Assembly: GCA_031761405.1 (NCBI GenBank)
Contig: JASEVX010000116.1
Coordinates: 62,001 to 126,000, forward strand
Length of the DNA: 64,000 bases
Reading direction: 5' to 3'
Source: Serripes groenlandicus
Taxonomy: Eukaryota > Mollusca > Bivalvia > Cardiida > Cardiidae
Numbering within the stretch: position 1 is the first letter of the stretch; each line of letters begins with the position of its first letter. The translations under genes were made by a program, and so were the position numbers. The notes under the pieces are model-generated. The model was not told where the DNA came from. It did not search any database and saw only the letters and a list, made by a program, of their open reading frames with translations. This document shows, piece by piece, positions 33,407 to 44,459 of this stretch.

Positions 33407-33492
33407 CACAGAGGTATTGGATTGTCATGTGATATATGCATTCTGAAAAAAGAGGAAGTGAATTATTTTTATAAATTTCTTTATGTGCTGTT

Positions 33493-34140
33493 TTTAGCTC
33501 CACGGGCTGAAAGCCAGTCGAGCTTATGTCATGGCGAATTGTCTGTTGTGCGTGCGTGCATGCGTTAACATTTTGCTTCAAACAACTTCTCCTCCCTAAC
33601 CACTTGGCCAGTTGTGATGAAAATTCATAGGAAGAATCCTCTCAATGTCCTCTCCTAAAATCCTTCAATTTTTTTTTATCCATGCAAAATTCTGGCCGCC
33701 AGGCTATTTTGCCTTATATGGCTATAGTGAAAACTTAAAAAATCTTCTCCTCCGAAAGTATCTGGCCGATTTTCAAATAATTTTGTAGAAATGTTCCTTG
33801 GGTGACCCGATTTCAGATTCCTTGAAGCCATGTTAATTGGTTGAAAAGCATGGCGGCGAGGGGGCAGGGCTGTTTTGCGTTATATGGCTATAGTGCAAAC
33901 TTAAAAAATCTTCTTTGACAAAGTATCTGGCTGATTTTTAATTAATTTTGTAGTAATTTTCCTCTATCAGATTCCATCAAGCCATGTTGATTGGTCAAAA
34001 AACATGGCCACCAGTTGGGCCTTTTGTATTAGCTTACCTGACTACAAAATGAGTTAATGTGATTGACTATGTGGTTGGCATGACAAATCACATTGTAAAA
34101 GTCAGGTGAGCGTACCAGAGCCATCATGGCCCTCTTGTTA
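33493..34140 (+). mobile_element. Tandem-core element (GGCCGCCAG core)
   Basis: Head TTTTTAGCTCCACGGGCTG, GAAAGCCAGTCGAGC; about two ~168-bp monomers; tail CAGGTGAGCGTACCAGAGCC, ATCATGGCCCTCTTGTT. A segment at 34025-34100 (AGCTTACCTGACTACAAAATG) is the head/tail junction of a second truncated copy. Confidence 0.8.
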
Positions 34141-34238
34141 CAATTGTGTTTAGCTCAAAGTTGATATTGTGTCTTTTACACTTGCATTGATAGTCAAAGA
34201 GGGGGACAGCGAAACATTTAATTACGCGTAATTCTTGA

Positions 34239-34406
34239 CCTTATATTTATAGAGTAAGAACATTGAAAACTATTTAAGTTTGATTAAATCAGGTGAGCGA
34301 TATAGGACCATCATGGTCCTCTTATATTTATAGAGTAAGTACATCGAAAACTATTTAAGTTCTATTAAATCAGGTGAGCTATGTAGACCTGTGATGGTCC
34401 TCTTAT
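34239..34406 (+). repeat. Directly repeated element tail
   Basis: Two ~85-bp copies of TTATATTTATAGAGTAAG, ACTATTTAAGT, AAATCAGGTGAGC and GGTCCTCTTAT, that is, the 3' module alone duplicated. Confidence 0.8.
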
Positions 34407-34482
34407 CAAGAGAAAAACTTTTTACTGGTTTATAATTGTTATCTTTTGTTCAAATTTACTTGACAGACTTGGATGAAACAGA

Positions 34483-34881
34483 ATGTCTGGTGAAAAGGAA
34501 GAAAATGCTAAGCCTAAGCCTGAGGATGATGGGGGACATGTACACACTGATGAAAGTGATCATGATACTGATGATCTAGGTGCAGTTGGAGGTCAAGAAG
34601 GAACTAGTTCAAAACTTGATGATGGTACTAATGTCAGAAGTCTACAATCAGTTCCTTCAACAGTAACTTCATTAGCCAGGAATTGCAATGATAAAAGAGC
34701 CACTGCAACCCTTGATTCTGGTATTAATGACCTATGTCATTCAGTGGCAGTTGAAGGTCAAGTTGTTAGAATTAGAAAGCCAGAGACCGTTTTGGAACCA
34801 TTATATACTGCACAAATTCTTTCAGTAGCCAGCAATAATGGTTGTGATGGTGGCTGTAATGAATCAGTTAGTAGAGTGTAG
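34483..34881 (+). CDS. Possible exon of an unknown acidic protein
   Basis: An open frame from ATG 34483 to TAG 34879-34881, 132 codons. A splice acceptor TTTACTTGACAG sits just upstream (34457-34468), putting 15 bp of leader before the ATG. The N-terminal 40 residues are acidic and disordered-looking (GEKEENAKPKPEDDGG, TDESDHDTDD); the rest is S/T-rich with a short basic patch (VVRIRKPETV) and CDGGC near the end. No domain recognised. The local sequence is free of repeats, codon use is not repeat-like, and a strong donor-like CAA|GTAAGT follows at 34997, so a real exon is plausible. All frames are closed between the stop and that donor, so the donor would lie in a 3' UTR or be spurious. Confidence 0.4.
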   Translation: MSGEKEENAKPKPEDDGGHVHTDESDHDTDDLGAVGGQEGTSSKLDDGTNVRSLQSVPSTVTSLARNCNDKRATATLDSGINDLCHSVAVEGQVVRIRKPETVLEPLYTAQILSVASNNGCDGGCNESVSRV

Positions 34882-35057
34882 GCAGAATCTGAATACCATT
34901 GCATAAGATCCTGTTTGGAGTGAGTCTTTAAAGATGTTCATCCTAGGAATCAAAATGCCTGTGATGTCATGAATCCCTCAGTGTACAGACCAACAAGTAA
35001 GTAATCACAAATTGATTCTATTTAAGCCTGTCTGCGGGAAAAGATTCAAGTTGGCGT

Positions 35058-35255
35058 TATTGAACAGTGTAGTTTCAGATAGATCAGTACATTATTGAAC
35101 AGTATTTTCAGATCGATCAGTACATTATTGAACAGTATTTTCAGATCGATCAGTACATTATTGAACAGTATTTTCAGATCGATCAGTACATTATTGAACA
35201 GTATTTTCAGATCAATCAGTACATTATTGAACAGTATTTTCAGATCGATCGGTAC
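35058..35255 (+). repeat. 33-bp minisatellite, about six copies
   Basis: CAGTACATTATTGAACAG TATTTTCAGATCGAT repeats with period 33. Because 33 is divisible by three, one frame stays open (LNSIFRSISTL repeated), which should not be taken as coding. Confidence 0.92.
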
Positions 35256-35479
35256 ATCTGCTCAGTCTTTTATCAGGATTTACGCATGTTGACAGAAGCT
35301 TCTAGAAAGCTTGTGTAAGTAATATATGAACTGTGTAAATCTTGATCAGACTGAGCCAATGCACTGGCTGATCTGGATCTACACTGTGCACACAATTCTT
35401 TCTCTATGGACAGGCTTATTCTTATCTATATACATTTACCTCAACTGATATGGTTATGTGAGCTATTCATCATATGACA

Positions 35480-36362
35480 GTTCAATTTAGATGCACAATA
35501 CATGTATGGCTTTTAGATTGATGCACAATACATGTAAAGTGTTAAGATGAAAAATACATGTATAGTGTTCAGATGGTTGCACAATACATGTAAAGCATTT
35601 AGATTGATGCACAATACATGTAAAGCATTTAGATTGATGCACAATACATGTAAAGTGTTAAGATGAAAAATACATGTATAGTGTTCAGATGGCTGCACAA
35701 TACATGTAAAGCATTTAGATGGATGCACAATACATGTAAAGTGTTAAGATGAAAAATACATGTATAGTGTTCAGATGGTTGCACAATACATGTAAAGCAT
35801 TTAGATGAATGCACAATACATGTAAAGTGTTAAGATGAAAAATACATATATAGTGTTCAGATGGTTGCACAATACATGTAAAGCATTTAGATTGATGCAC
35901 AATACATGTAAAGCATTTAGATGAAAATACATGTATAGCCTTTAGATGGATGCACAATACATGTAAAGCGTTTAGATAATCAATGCATGTATAGCGTTTA
36001 GATAATCAATACATGTAAAGCGTTTAGATGAACAATACATGTATAGCGTTTAAATGAACAATACATGTATAGCATTTAAATGAACAATACATGTATAGCG
36101 TTTAGATAATCAATACATGTAAAGCGTTTAAATGGACAATACATGTATAGCGTTTAAATGAACAATACATGTATAGTGTTTAGATAATTAGTACATGTAT
36201 AGCGTTTAGATAATCAATACATGTATAGCGTTTAGATAATCAATACATGTAAAGCGTTTAAATGGACAATACATGTATAGCGTTTAGATAATCAATACAT
36301 GTAAAGCGGTTAAATGGACAATACATGTATAGCGTTTAGATAATCAATACATGTAAAGCGTG
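35480..36362. repeat. ~26-29-bp minisatellite built on TACATGTA
   Basis: About 33 copies of CAATACATGTAAAGCGTTTAG variants. In 35510-35900 three subtypes (ATTGATGCACAA, GATGAAAAA, GATGGTTGCAC) repeat in a fixed order with a period of about 86 bp; later copies are simpler (TAGCGTTTAGATAATCAA). Confidence 0.93.
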
Positions 36363-36430
36363 AGAAGCTATGTCGTTATGATTAGAGAGTTTTCAAGATG
36401 GACTCAGTACTGTTGTTTGTTTGTCTATTT

Positions 36431-37242
36431 TTAGCTTGACTATTCAAAGAATACGGAGACTATTGCACTCGCCCCGGTGTCTGTGTTGGTAAATTTTTCT
36501 ACAAATACTAATATCTTCTATACCATCTAACATATTTACATCAAAATTGGCATATGTATTGTTAATGACAAAAAAGACAACTGCAGCAAGTCACATAATT
36601 CAGCCATATTTGTAGAGTTATGCCCCATTTGTACTTAGATTTTGTCACAAAACATAACCTAAGCTATTACTTTGCAATTTCTCAATATTTCTTCATCAAA
36701 CTGGTAAATTATTTTGTTGATGCAACCAAAATGTTTGCGATGAGATCCCATTTGACAATTTTGTACTTGGATTTTGTCATGATAACTTAAAGTCAGCAAT
36801 AATTTTGCCTTTTCTTAATATTTCTTAATAAATCTTGTTATATAACACTCTAGAAGCCACATGTTTTGCTTGAGCATGTTGAAACTTTGTCAGAATGTTT
36901 GTCTTAGTGATATATAGGCCAATTTCGAATATAAGTCATGTTTGGTCAAAAACAAGGTCACTAGGCCAAATTGAAGGAAAAGCTTGTTAACACTCTAGAA
37001 GCCACATTTTTGGCTTGAGCATGTTGAAACTTTGTCAGAATGTTAGTCTTAGTGATATCTAGGTCAAGTTTAAAATTGTAGAACAATCTAGTTAACATAT
37101 AGAGATTGCATTTTTGACTTGAGCAGCTTGAAATTTTGTCAGAAAGTTTATCTTGATGATATTGTCATTGGCGCTGAAAGAGTTAAGTCTTAAATAGCCA
37201 ATTCTCAGGTGAGCGATTCCAGGGCCTCATGGTCCTCTTGTT
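36431..37242 (+). mobile_element. Tandem-core element, CACTAGGCCAAATTGAAGG core
   Basis: Head TTTTTAGCTTGACTATTC, units as in 25206-26225, tail CAGGTGAGCGATTCCAGGG, CCTCATGGTCCTCTTGTTT. Confidence 0.78.
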
Positions 37243-37804
37243 TTATGTCTGTAGACAAATTATTTCCAGGTCCATCGTAGATTACATGCATAGAGACAAT
37301 GACTTAAGGAAGATTTTGATTGAGTCAAAAGTCACAAACTGAGTTATCCTTAAAAATCAGTTCCTGTCATTGATCCTTCACGTTTGGATGATATTTCACA
37401 CATGCAATGACCCTGACCGAAGGAAGATCACTATTAAGTCAATAGATCAACGGTCATGGTCACAATTGAAAATGGTATCTGAGCTCGAACACGATTAAAA
37501 CTGGTATGGTGAATATCACACCTATAACGATCAAGATCATTTTATATCCCAATGGCAATGTACTTCTTTATATTTTCAGTTGGTAGTGCATTCCGTCGAG
37601 AAAAGCTTGTTTTTGTAATGGAATCAGGTAAAGTTCTTGTTTTGTTTAGCTCTGCATGGCGATCACCTTTTGTCCGGCAACCTTTGTGCGTCAACATCTT
37701 CTCCTCTGTAATCTTGGGATGAAACTTCATGGAAAGCATCCCCAATATCCTCACCAAAATTCCTTCAATTATTTTTTATCCAAGAAAAAAATAGTTCACT
37801 ATAT
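37243..37804. other. Decayed element fragments
   Basis: At 37645-37790 a head fragment resembling 5430-5600 (GATCACCTTTTGTCCGGC, ATGAAACTTCATGGAAAGCA). Otherwise nothing seen. Confidence 0.45.
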
Positions 37805-38560
37805 ATAGAATGCTGAAGATGCTGAGTGTGACCTTCTTTTTGGGGTAAAAAACCTGATTTTCGGTGGTTAAAGTTTTAGGGCAAGTTGGATTTTTTTTTT
37901 TTCTTCTCAATAAGTACTTATGCTAGGGCTTTTATATTTGGAATATAATTACATCTAATACCTGTCTTCATATTGTATGCTGAAGATTCTGAATGTGACC
38001 TTCTTTTTGGTGTAAAAGACGTGATTTTGGGTGGTTAAAGTTTTAGGGCAAGTTGGCATTATCATTTAATTTTTTAATTTTTCTCAATAAGTATTTGTGC
38101 TACGGCTTTAATATTTGGAATGTAGTTACATCTTATACCTTTCTTCACATTGAATGCTGCAGATGCTGAGTGTGACCTTCTTTTTGGGGTAAAAAACATG
38201 ATTTTGGTTAAAGTTTTATGGCAAGTTGGAAAAAGAAATTTAATTTTTTTTTCTCAATAAGTACTTATGCTAGGGCTTTCATATTTGCATTATAATTACA
38301 TCTTATACATTTCTTCATGTTGTATGCTGAAGATGCTGAGTGTGACCTTCTTTTTGCGGCAAAAGACATGACTTTGGGTGGTTAAAGTTTTAGGGCAAGT
38401 TGGCATTTTCATTTAATTTTTTAATTTTTCTCAATGAGTACTTGTGTTAGGGCTTTCATATTTGGAATAAAATTACATATAATACCTTTCTTCACATTGT
38501 ATGTTGAAGATGCTGAGTGTGACTTTTTGGGAATAAATAACATGATTTTTGTTTGATTTT
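37805..38560 (+). repeat. ~173-bp tandem repeat, about 4.3 copies
   Basis: GCTGAGTGTGACCTTCTTTT recurs near 37821, 37989, 38165, 38335 and 38512, with GGTTAAAGTTTTAGGGCAAG and CTCAATAAGTACTT between. Confidence 0.9.
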
Positions 38561-38865
38561 GAGAATTTTAGATAAATTCATAATTTTTGGTTACATTCCT
38601 TTCTAATTGTGATCATTCATTTATCAAATATAATTCTTCAACATATCAAACGGGTTTTGCATGATGTCAAACATTTGGTAAACCTTTTTTAAAGGTTTTG
38701 CTATTTTTGGACTCGGTCAGTTTTAACATTTGCGTTTAGCTCAACGTTAAAGTTTCATAATTCAAATCACTTCATACTTCACACATTTGTTAATTAGGTT
38801 AGATAACTCCATTGTATCCTAAATATGAAGTAATGGCCCTTGAATTGCTTAGAAAATTTTGCCAC

Positions 38866-38972
38866 AATGTTTTTCAGTTTTTGTCATAGGTTATCCATTC
38901 AATTATGGAGATTTTCTATGTTTTGACAAAATACGTTCTGCTGCAGAATTGCCGTATGAGGGAAAGTGTTAT
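38866..38972. mobile_element. TTAA MITE, half copy
   Basis: TTTTGCCACAATGTTTTTCA to CTGCAGAATTGCCGTATGAG, GGAAAGTG. Confidence 0.7.
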
Positions 38973-39009
38973 ATAGTACTTAAGTGCAATATAATGAAAT
39001 AGTGCTTTA

Positions 39010-39059
39010 TGTGAATAAGCGGCATATAGTCGAGCGCGCTGTCCTCCGACAGCTCTTGT
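39010..39059 (+). mobile_element. Isolated 3' end: hairpin plus CTCTTGTT
   Basis: GCGCTGTC-CTCC-GACAGCTCTTGTT (39034-39060). The same ATAGTCRAGCGCGCTGTC stretch occurs at 41556-41572 without the terminal part. Confidence 0.6.
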
Positions 39060-39061
39060 TT

Positions 39062-39226
39062 TATTTCTTTCCTACATACAGCAAATCTGCAGCAGATAAA
39101 ATTATGGAAACTATCTAGAAATTAAAGAACAATTATTGAAAAAAGTTAAAAACATTTTGGCAAAAGAAGATATTGTTATTATGTTGCAAAGTCATCAGAA
39201 AACTTTGTATGAGGGAAAGGGTCATT
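39062..39226. mobile_element. TTAA MITE, copy 12
   Basis: CTTTCCTACATACAGCAAAT ... TATGAGGGAAAGGGTCA. Confidence 0.7.
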
Positions 39227-39644
39227 TGACAAGTCACAAACTGTCCAATGGAATGGAACTATTATTTAGAAGAGAAAAGCAAAGCATTTTTAACTTGTTG
39301 GTTATTCAAGACAGTTGAGGTACCCTTCGCATCGTCTTCTGCGTCTTCTGCGTAGCCACAACACTTTAAACTTACCTCATAATTCAAAAACCGTTAAATA
39401 TTTACCAATGACACTTGTTACACACGTTTTTAGGAACAAAAAGCATGTCTATACCAAGTGACAGTACTCTGGCTTCAATCATTAACCAGGAATGCCCCTT
39501 TCTCAAATTAGAAAAAAAAGCAGACGAGCGTTCTTTTGGGGTGCACTTGTTCTGTTATATGTGACATCAAGACATTTCAAATGATTTGCTCCAAGCATCT
39601 TTTATGCGCTTTCCTTGCCTTTTCTTCCTACTCTTGTAACCTTT
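39227..39644. other. Unannotated spacer
   Basis: Nothing recognised. Confidence 0.4.
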
Positions 39645-40370
39645 TTTTGTCTCGCCCATGATAGTGGAGTGAGACATAACAGTCTCTTTTCTGGTGGCGT
39701 CGAGGTCACTTTTACAAATAACTATATCTCAGCAACTGGAATTTTTCTGAAACGTATTGTATGGTCATGGAACATCATTCAACATCAAAATGTTCAAGAT
39801 CAAGGTCATAATTTGCCAGAACTTGTCCTTGGTTAGGTAACTTAACCTCAAAGCTTAACCTTGGTTATATCTCAGCAACCCCTGCTGAAATTTTTCTGAA
39901 ACTTTGTCAGATGTATTGTTGGGTCGTGCATGGGACATCATTTGACGTCAAAATGTTTAAGGTCAAGGTCATAATTTGGCAGAACTTGACCTTGATTATA
40001 TCACAGCAACCCCTCCTGGAATTTTTCTGAAACTTTGTCAGATGTATTGTTGGGTCGTGCATGGGACATCATTTAACGTCAAAATGTTTAAGGTCAAGGT
40101 CATAATTTGGCAGAACTTGACCTTGTTTGGGTTACTTAACCTCAGTTATATCTCAGCAACCCCTGCCGGAACTTTTCTGAAACTTTGTCAGATGTATTGT
40201 TGGGTCATGGAACATCATTCAAGGTCAAGGTCATAATTTGGCAGAACTTGACCTTGATTATATCTCAGCAACCCCTCCTGGAATTTTTCTGAAACTTCTG
40301 AAAGGTCAAGGTCATAATTTGGCAGAACTTGACTTGGTTAGGTAACTTTACCTCTCAACTTAACATTGGT
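39645..40370 (+). repeat. Tandem repeat with TTCTGAAACTTTGTCAGATG units
   Basis: Opens with TGTCTCGCCCATGATAGTGG; four or five ~120-160-bp units with TATATCTCAGCAACCCCTGC, TGTTGGGTC, GGTCAAGGTCATAATTTGGC and AGAACTTGACCTTG. Units carry AGGTCAAGGTCA direct repeats. Open frames inside are repeat-derived. Confidence 0.85.
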
Positions 40371-40527
40371 TAATAGGTGTTCTTAATATAGACCTAGCTT
40401 AAAAATGATAATGGTGACCTATACTTTAGATAACATATTTGTGTTGTCTTATACTTCAAAGTACCTCTGTTCAAAATTCAAAACAATTCTTGTGTGCTAA
40501 GATTTATTCCAGGATATTTCTATAAAC

Positions 40528-41112
40528 CCTTTCCTACGTACAACACATCTGCAGCAATACTTTTTCCCTTTCCCACATTGAGCAATCTGCAGCAGACGAC
40601 TTTGAAAAATATTTGCATTAATGTGAAAAACCTTTATAAATAATAGTATATATATAGGATCTGACATGAGTTGTCATCTTATAAAAAAAGAATTATTAAA
40701 CGAGTTCAAGAAATGTGTTATTAAGCTAGCCCTTGGGATGAATACACAAATAGTGATTCGGTCATGTTATAACATATAAAGAAATACGTAATGGGTATAT
40801 TACAGTGTATACAAGCATTGTCATGTGATAAAATAATTCAATAAATACGAAAACACTGTGGCAAAAGGAGAAACTGCTCATTTTGAGCAATTTTGTCACA
40901 GTATTTTCAAAAGTTGTCTGCTGCTGAGCCGTCAGAAAGCTTTTTTATATGCGAAAGGGTTAAAACATCTCTGCAAACAAATGGAAAATATATATCTAAA
41001 TGAAAACTAAATATTTAAAATAAAGTTGAAAACATTTTACTGAAGGCAGAAATTGATCATAATGCTGTCTTCAGCGGATGTAGCAAAATACTTCTGGAGG
41101 TTGGTAAGGTTT
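40528..41112. mobile_element. Cluster of TTAA MITE pieces
   Basis: A terminus at 40528-40560; a left half at 40566-40650 (CCCTTTCCCACATTGAGCAA, GCAGCAGACGACTTTG); a matching right half at 40853-40966 (ACTGTGGCAAAAGGAGAAAC ... GCGAAAGGGTTAA), separated by ~200 bp of unrelated sequence; a decayed copy at 41025-41112. Confidence 0.65.
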
Positions 41113-41224
41113 AAACAACATTGATGGACGACTTAGAACAATGTCTGCCAACTGTATATGAGATCAGCATGCACATACATTCATGCAACAACTACACAAT
41201 AATTTTAAAAAAGAACATATTTGA

Positions 41225-41316
41225 CACTCAAATCCTATAAATTTTCCTTGGATGACCATCTATCAGATTCCTTGAAGCTCAGGTGAACCATCCAGGGCCA
41301 TCATGGCCCTCTTGTT
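41225..41316 (+). mobile_element. Truncated tandem-core element tail
   Basis: GATGACCATCTATCAGATTC, AGGTGAACCATCCAGGGCC, ATCATGGCCCTCTTGTTT. Confidence 0.7.
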
Positions 41317-41569
41317 TACTAAGGAATTATAGTAAAACTTGCACGTGCAACTACATTAAGAGTCCATGTCTGAGTAACTGCTTCATGGATTGCATTGAAA
41401 CATTATGCACCCCTTCTCATTCATCACACCTAATGTAAATTATCAAGTATGATAACTCTATCTTGCATGGCCCTTTATTAATTGACTTGTTAAAGTTTTT
41501 AATGCAATTACGTTAAGAGTCGTCCACATATTAGTAACCCATAAGCGGTGGAATAGTCAAGCGCGCTGT

Positions 41570-42520
41570 CTTACAGACAGAATGTTTGAATTGATAATAT
41601 CTAGGCCAAGTTTGAATATGGGTCATGTTGGGTCAAAATTTAGATCACTAGGCTACTGTAGGAAATCCTTGTAAACACTGGAAGCCGCATTTTTAACTTG
41701 ACCATGTTCATCTTGATGATATCTGTCCAAACTTTGTCCGGCCAGCATCTTAACCATAGATCATAGGATTTCCAAGAAACAAATGTTCAGCAAGATTGAG
41801 GCGGTGTGCCGCAGACAACTAAGACCNNNNNNNNNNNNNNNNNNNNNNNNNNNNNNNNNNNNNNNNNNNNNNNNNNNNNNNNNNNNNNNNNNNNNNNNNN
41901 NNNNNNNNNNNNNNNNNNNNNNNNNNNNNNNNNNNNNNNNNNNNNNNNNNNNNNNNNNNNNNNNNNNNNNNNNNNNNNNNNNNNNNNNNNNNNNNNNNNN
42001 NNNNNNNNNNNNNNNNNNNNNNNNNNCAAAACCTAGGTCACTAGGTCAAATTGGAGGAAAATATTGTTAACACTCTATAGAGGCCACATTTTCAACTTTA
42101 GCAGTTTGAAATTTTGTCAGAATGTTTGTATTAATGATATCCAGGTCAAGTTCGAATATGGGTCACATTGGGTCAGAAACTAGGTCACTAGGCCAAATTG
42201 AAGGAAAATCTTGTTAACTCTGTAGAAGCATCTTTTTTGGGTACAGCAGCTTGAAATTTGGTCAGAATTCTATCTAAATTATATCTAGGTCAAGTTTTAA
42301 AATGGGTCATGCCGGGTTAAAAACAAGGTCACTAAGCCAAATTGAAGGAAAATCTTGTTAACACTCTGGATACTGCATTTTTAGCTTGAGCATGTTGAAA
42401 CTTTATCAGAATGTTTTTCTTGGTGATATCTAGGTCAAGTTATAACATGGGTCATGTTGGGTCAAAAGTAGGTCACTAGGTCTAATTGAAGGAAAATCTT
42501 GTAAACACTCTAGAGCCAAC
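41570..42520 (+). repeat. GTCACTAGGCCAAATTGAAGG tandem repeat around the gap
   Basis: Units as at 25206-26225, on both sides of the run of N. A repeat on both flanks explains why the assembly broke here. Confidence 0.8.
41827..42026. other. Assembly gap (200 N)
   Basis: Exactly 200 unresolved bases, most likely a fixed-size scaffold gap whose true length is unknown. Confidence 0.98.
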
Positions 42521-42664
42521 ATCCCACGCATTTCAGTACTTCAGTACTTTAATTTATTTTCCATTTTCACTAAATTTTCATGACAAATGGTAAAATTACG
42601 ATCCTTTAAAATTGTGCAATATAATACCAAATGTCTTTGATAATTTTTTTATAAAGTTATCTGC

Positions 42665-42755
42665 ACTGCACTTTAAAATAAAAACAGGCCGAGTTGACCC
42701 CGGCTGAGTTGACTCAGGTGGGCCAGTTGGTTAAAGGCCGAGTTGACCCGTTACC
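42665..42755. repeat. GGCCGAGTTGACC short repeat
   Basis: Repeats of AGGCCGAGTTGACCC and GGCTGAGTTGACTC, adjoining the Harbinger relic; possibly that element's subterminal region. Confidence 0.5.
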
Positions 42756-43167
42756 ATCAGAAGGCTGGGGTACTTGTCTCCTGAAGCGAGAGCTCTAATT
42801 GTGATGGCCAGCTTCATGTCTAGAGACTTTCTCCAGCCTGTATCCTAGGACCAACTATTTAGAGCAGCTCGTCGAACATCTCTGGTTGCATCCTCAAGAA
42901 GATGAAAAAGGAGGTGGTGTCTTCCATTCTGAGTTCCCTCAGCAGTCTGTCATCGCCACATATCGTACTATAAGCGCAATATGGTCGGCACCAGCGTAGC
43001 GACATCTTCCTACAGTCTGCTAGGTATGTGAAACAACGTAGTATGGTCCTTAAGGTCGTAGCGGCAACGTAGTAGAAATGATCGCCAATTTGATAATTTT
43101 GTCTGATCAAGTTGATCGACATAGTCTTCGTAAGGTCGCAGAGTTGTGTGAACGGGGCATTACACAT
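42756..43167 (-). pseudogene. PIF/Harbinger transposase fragment (HARBI1-like)
   Basis: Reverse-strand reading gives RLLRELRMEDTTSFFIFLRM, MFDELL, then after a stop and frame changes GPRIQ and LAITIRALASGDKYPSLL. This order (LLRELRxED...FxxxLRM...F..LL...VGPxI...LAITLRxLAxGDxYxSL) is the N-terminal signature of PIF/Harbinger transposases. The open part begins at a methionine at 43167. Premature stop at 42859 and at least two frame changes show it is dead. The DDE catalytic region is not present. Confidence 0.72.
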
Positions 43168-43474
43168 CAGCGTTTCCTGGGTAAATTACCAGTATGATCA
43201 TGAACACCGTTACTTTCATTTCTAAACTAAAGTATTTGGTATGACCAATCGAAACCTGGTCTCACGCTCCAAAGTTTGACGCTTTAATCACTACACTAAA
43301 TTGACAAGGTCCAACTCACAGATGTAATTATTAGAACATCCATCATTTGAAAGTGAGACACATGTCCAAGGTCGGGTCATATTTAAAACCTGGTAAATGG
43401 TACTAGTATACATTCCTTCCTTAATGCTAAGGATTGTGGTAATATTGCATTATGCCCGATTTACCGTTGTGAAG
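43168..43474. other. Unannotated spacer
   Basis: Nothing recognised. Confidence 0.35.
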
Positions 43475-44040
43475 ATGAGTTTAAGCCTAGTTCTCACTGT
43501 CCCGGTTCAAGTCCCAGTGAAGACTAACCAGTATACCGGGATAATCCGGGACATTTGTGCCAGAAAAACAGTTGCATTCTCATATTCACGTCACTGTCCC
43601 GGAGTGCTCCCGGTTTAATAGCTGGATTATCCCGGTTTGGTACAGTGTATTTACGGTGTCATGTTTCCAGGTCCATCCCGCAGTGACCCACGATTGTGTG
43701 ACGGTCCTACCCGGTAGAACCCTGGTCGGGCGCCGGTGGTCACAGTTACAGTCACCGGATAGTACCGGTATATAAACTGAGACAAGGGCAGAAAAACAGT
43801 TGCATTCTCATATTCCCGTCACTGTCCTGGATTGCTCCCGGTTTAGAAGCGGGATTATTGCGGTTTGGAACGGTGTATTTACGGCGTCGTGCCGGCGTGT
43901 TTCCCGGTCCATCCCGCAGTGACCCAGGTCGTGTCCCGGTGCCAGCCGGTGAGACCACGATCGTGTTACGGCCATGCCGGTTGTGCGCCGGTGGTGCCAT
44001 GGTTACCGGATAGTACCGATATATAAACTGAGACAAGCGC
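43475..44040 (+). repeat. GC-rich 228-bp duplication, each unit ending in a TATA motif
   Basis: CAGTTGCATTCTCATATTC recurs at 43569 and 43797 (228 bp). Each unit is rich in CCCGGT/ACCGGG and ends GGATAGTACCG then GTATATAAACTGAGACAAG (or ATATATAAAC). A partial unit precedes 43569. Base composition differs sharply from the surroundings. Confidence 0.85.
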
Positions 44041-44165
44041 AGATCGGCATCAGTTTTCTATCGTCTGTCGAAAAAGAAACCTCTATCTGATAATGTCTGG
44101 ATCATATCGTCTTGCTCTCAAATTACACTGATGGGGAACCTAATGCACCTATCAATATTTTGCCC

Positions 44166-44197
<32 letters not shown>
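44166..44197. repeat. G homopolymer
   Basis: About 32 G in a row; the length is unreliable. Flanking GC-rich sequence to 44460 has no recognised feature. Confidence 0.9.
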
Positions 44198-44199
<2 letters not shown>

Positions 44200-44459
44200 A
44201 TACACAGGACTTTAGACAGAAGACGATTCCCGACAGGCGGTAATTTGACATGCCGAATGATTCCGGGTCCCACGAAATGACATTGGCCGGATTTTACATC
44301 CGGGTACCCGGAGTACACAAAGCATCTCCCACTGGGGATTTAGACAAAATTATTGGCTCTAGGGTGGGGAATTAGACCCCAAAAAGGAAAACTTCTCTAA
44401 TTCCCGGGGGTCTGCCCGACGCGCGAATCCCCCCACCCCCCGCCCCGAAATAATTTCGC

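Noticed and set aside
35095..35292. 65-codon repeat protein
   Set aside because: A product of a 33-bp minisatellite whose period is a multiple of three.
39615..40236. ORFs in the 39.7-40.4 kb region
   Set aside because: Derived from tandem repeat units; also present, with stops, in the diverged fragment at 12790.
41783..42070. ORFs spanning unresolved bases
   Set aside because: Artefact of translating N.
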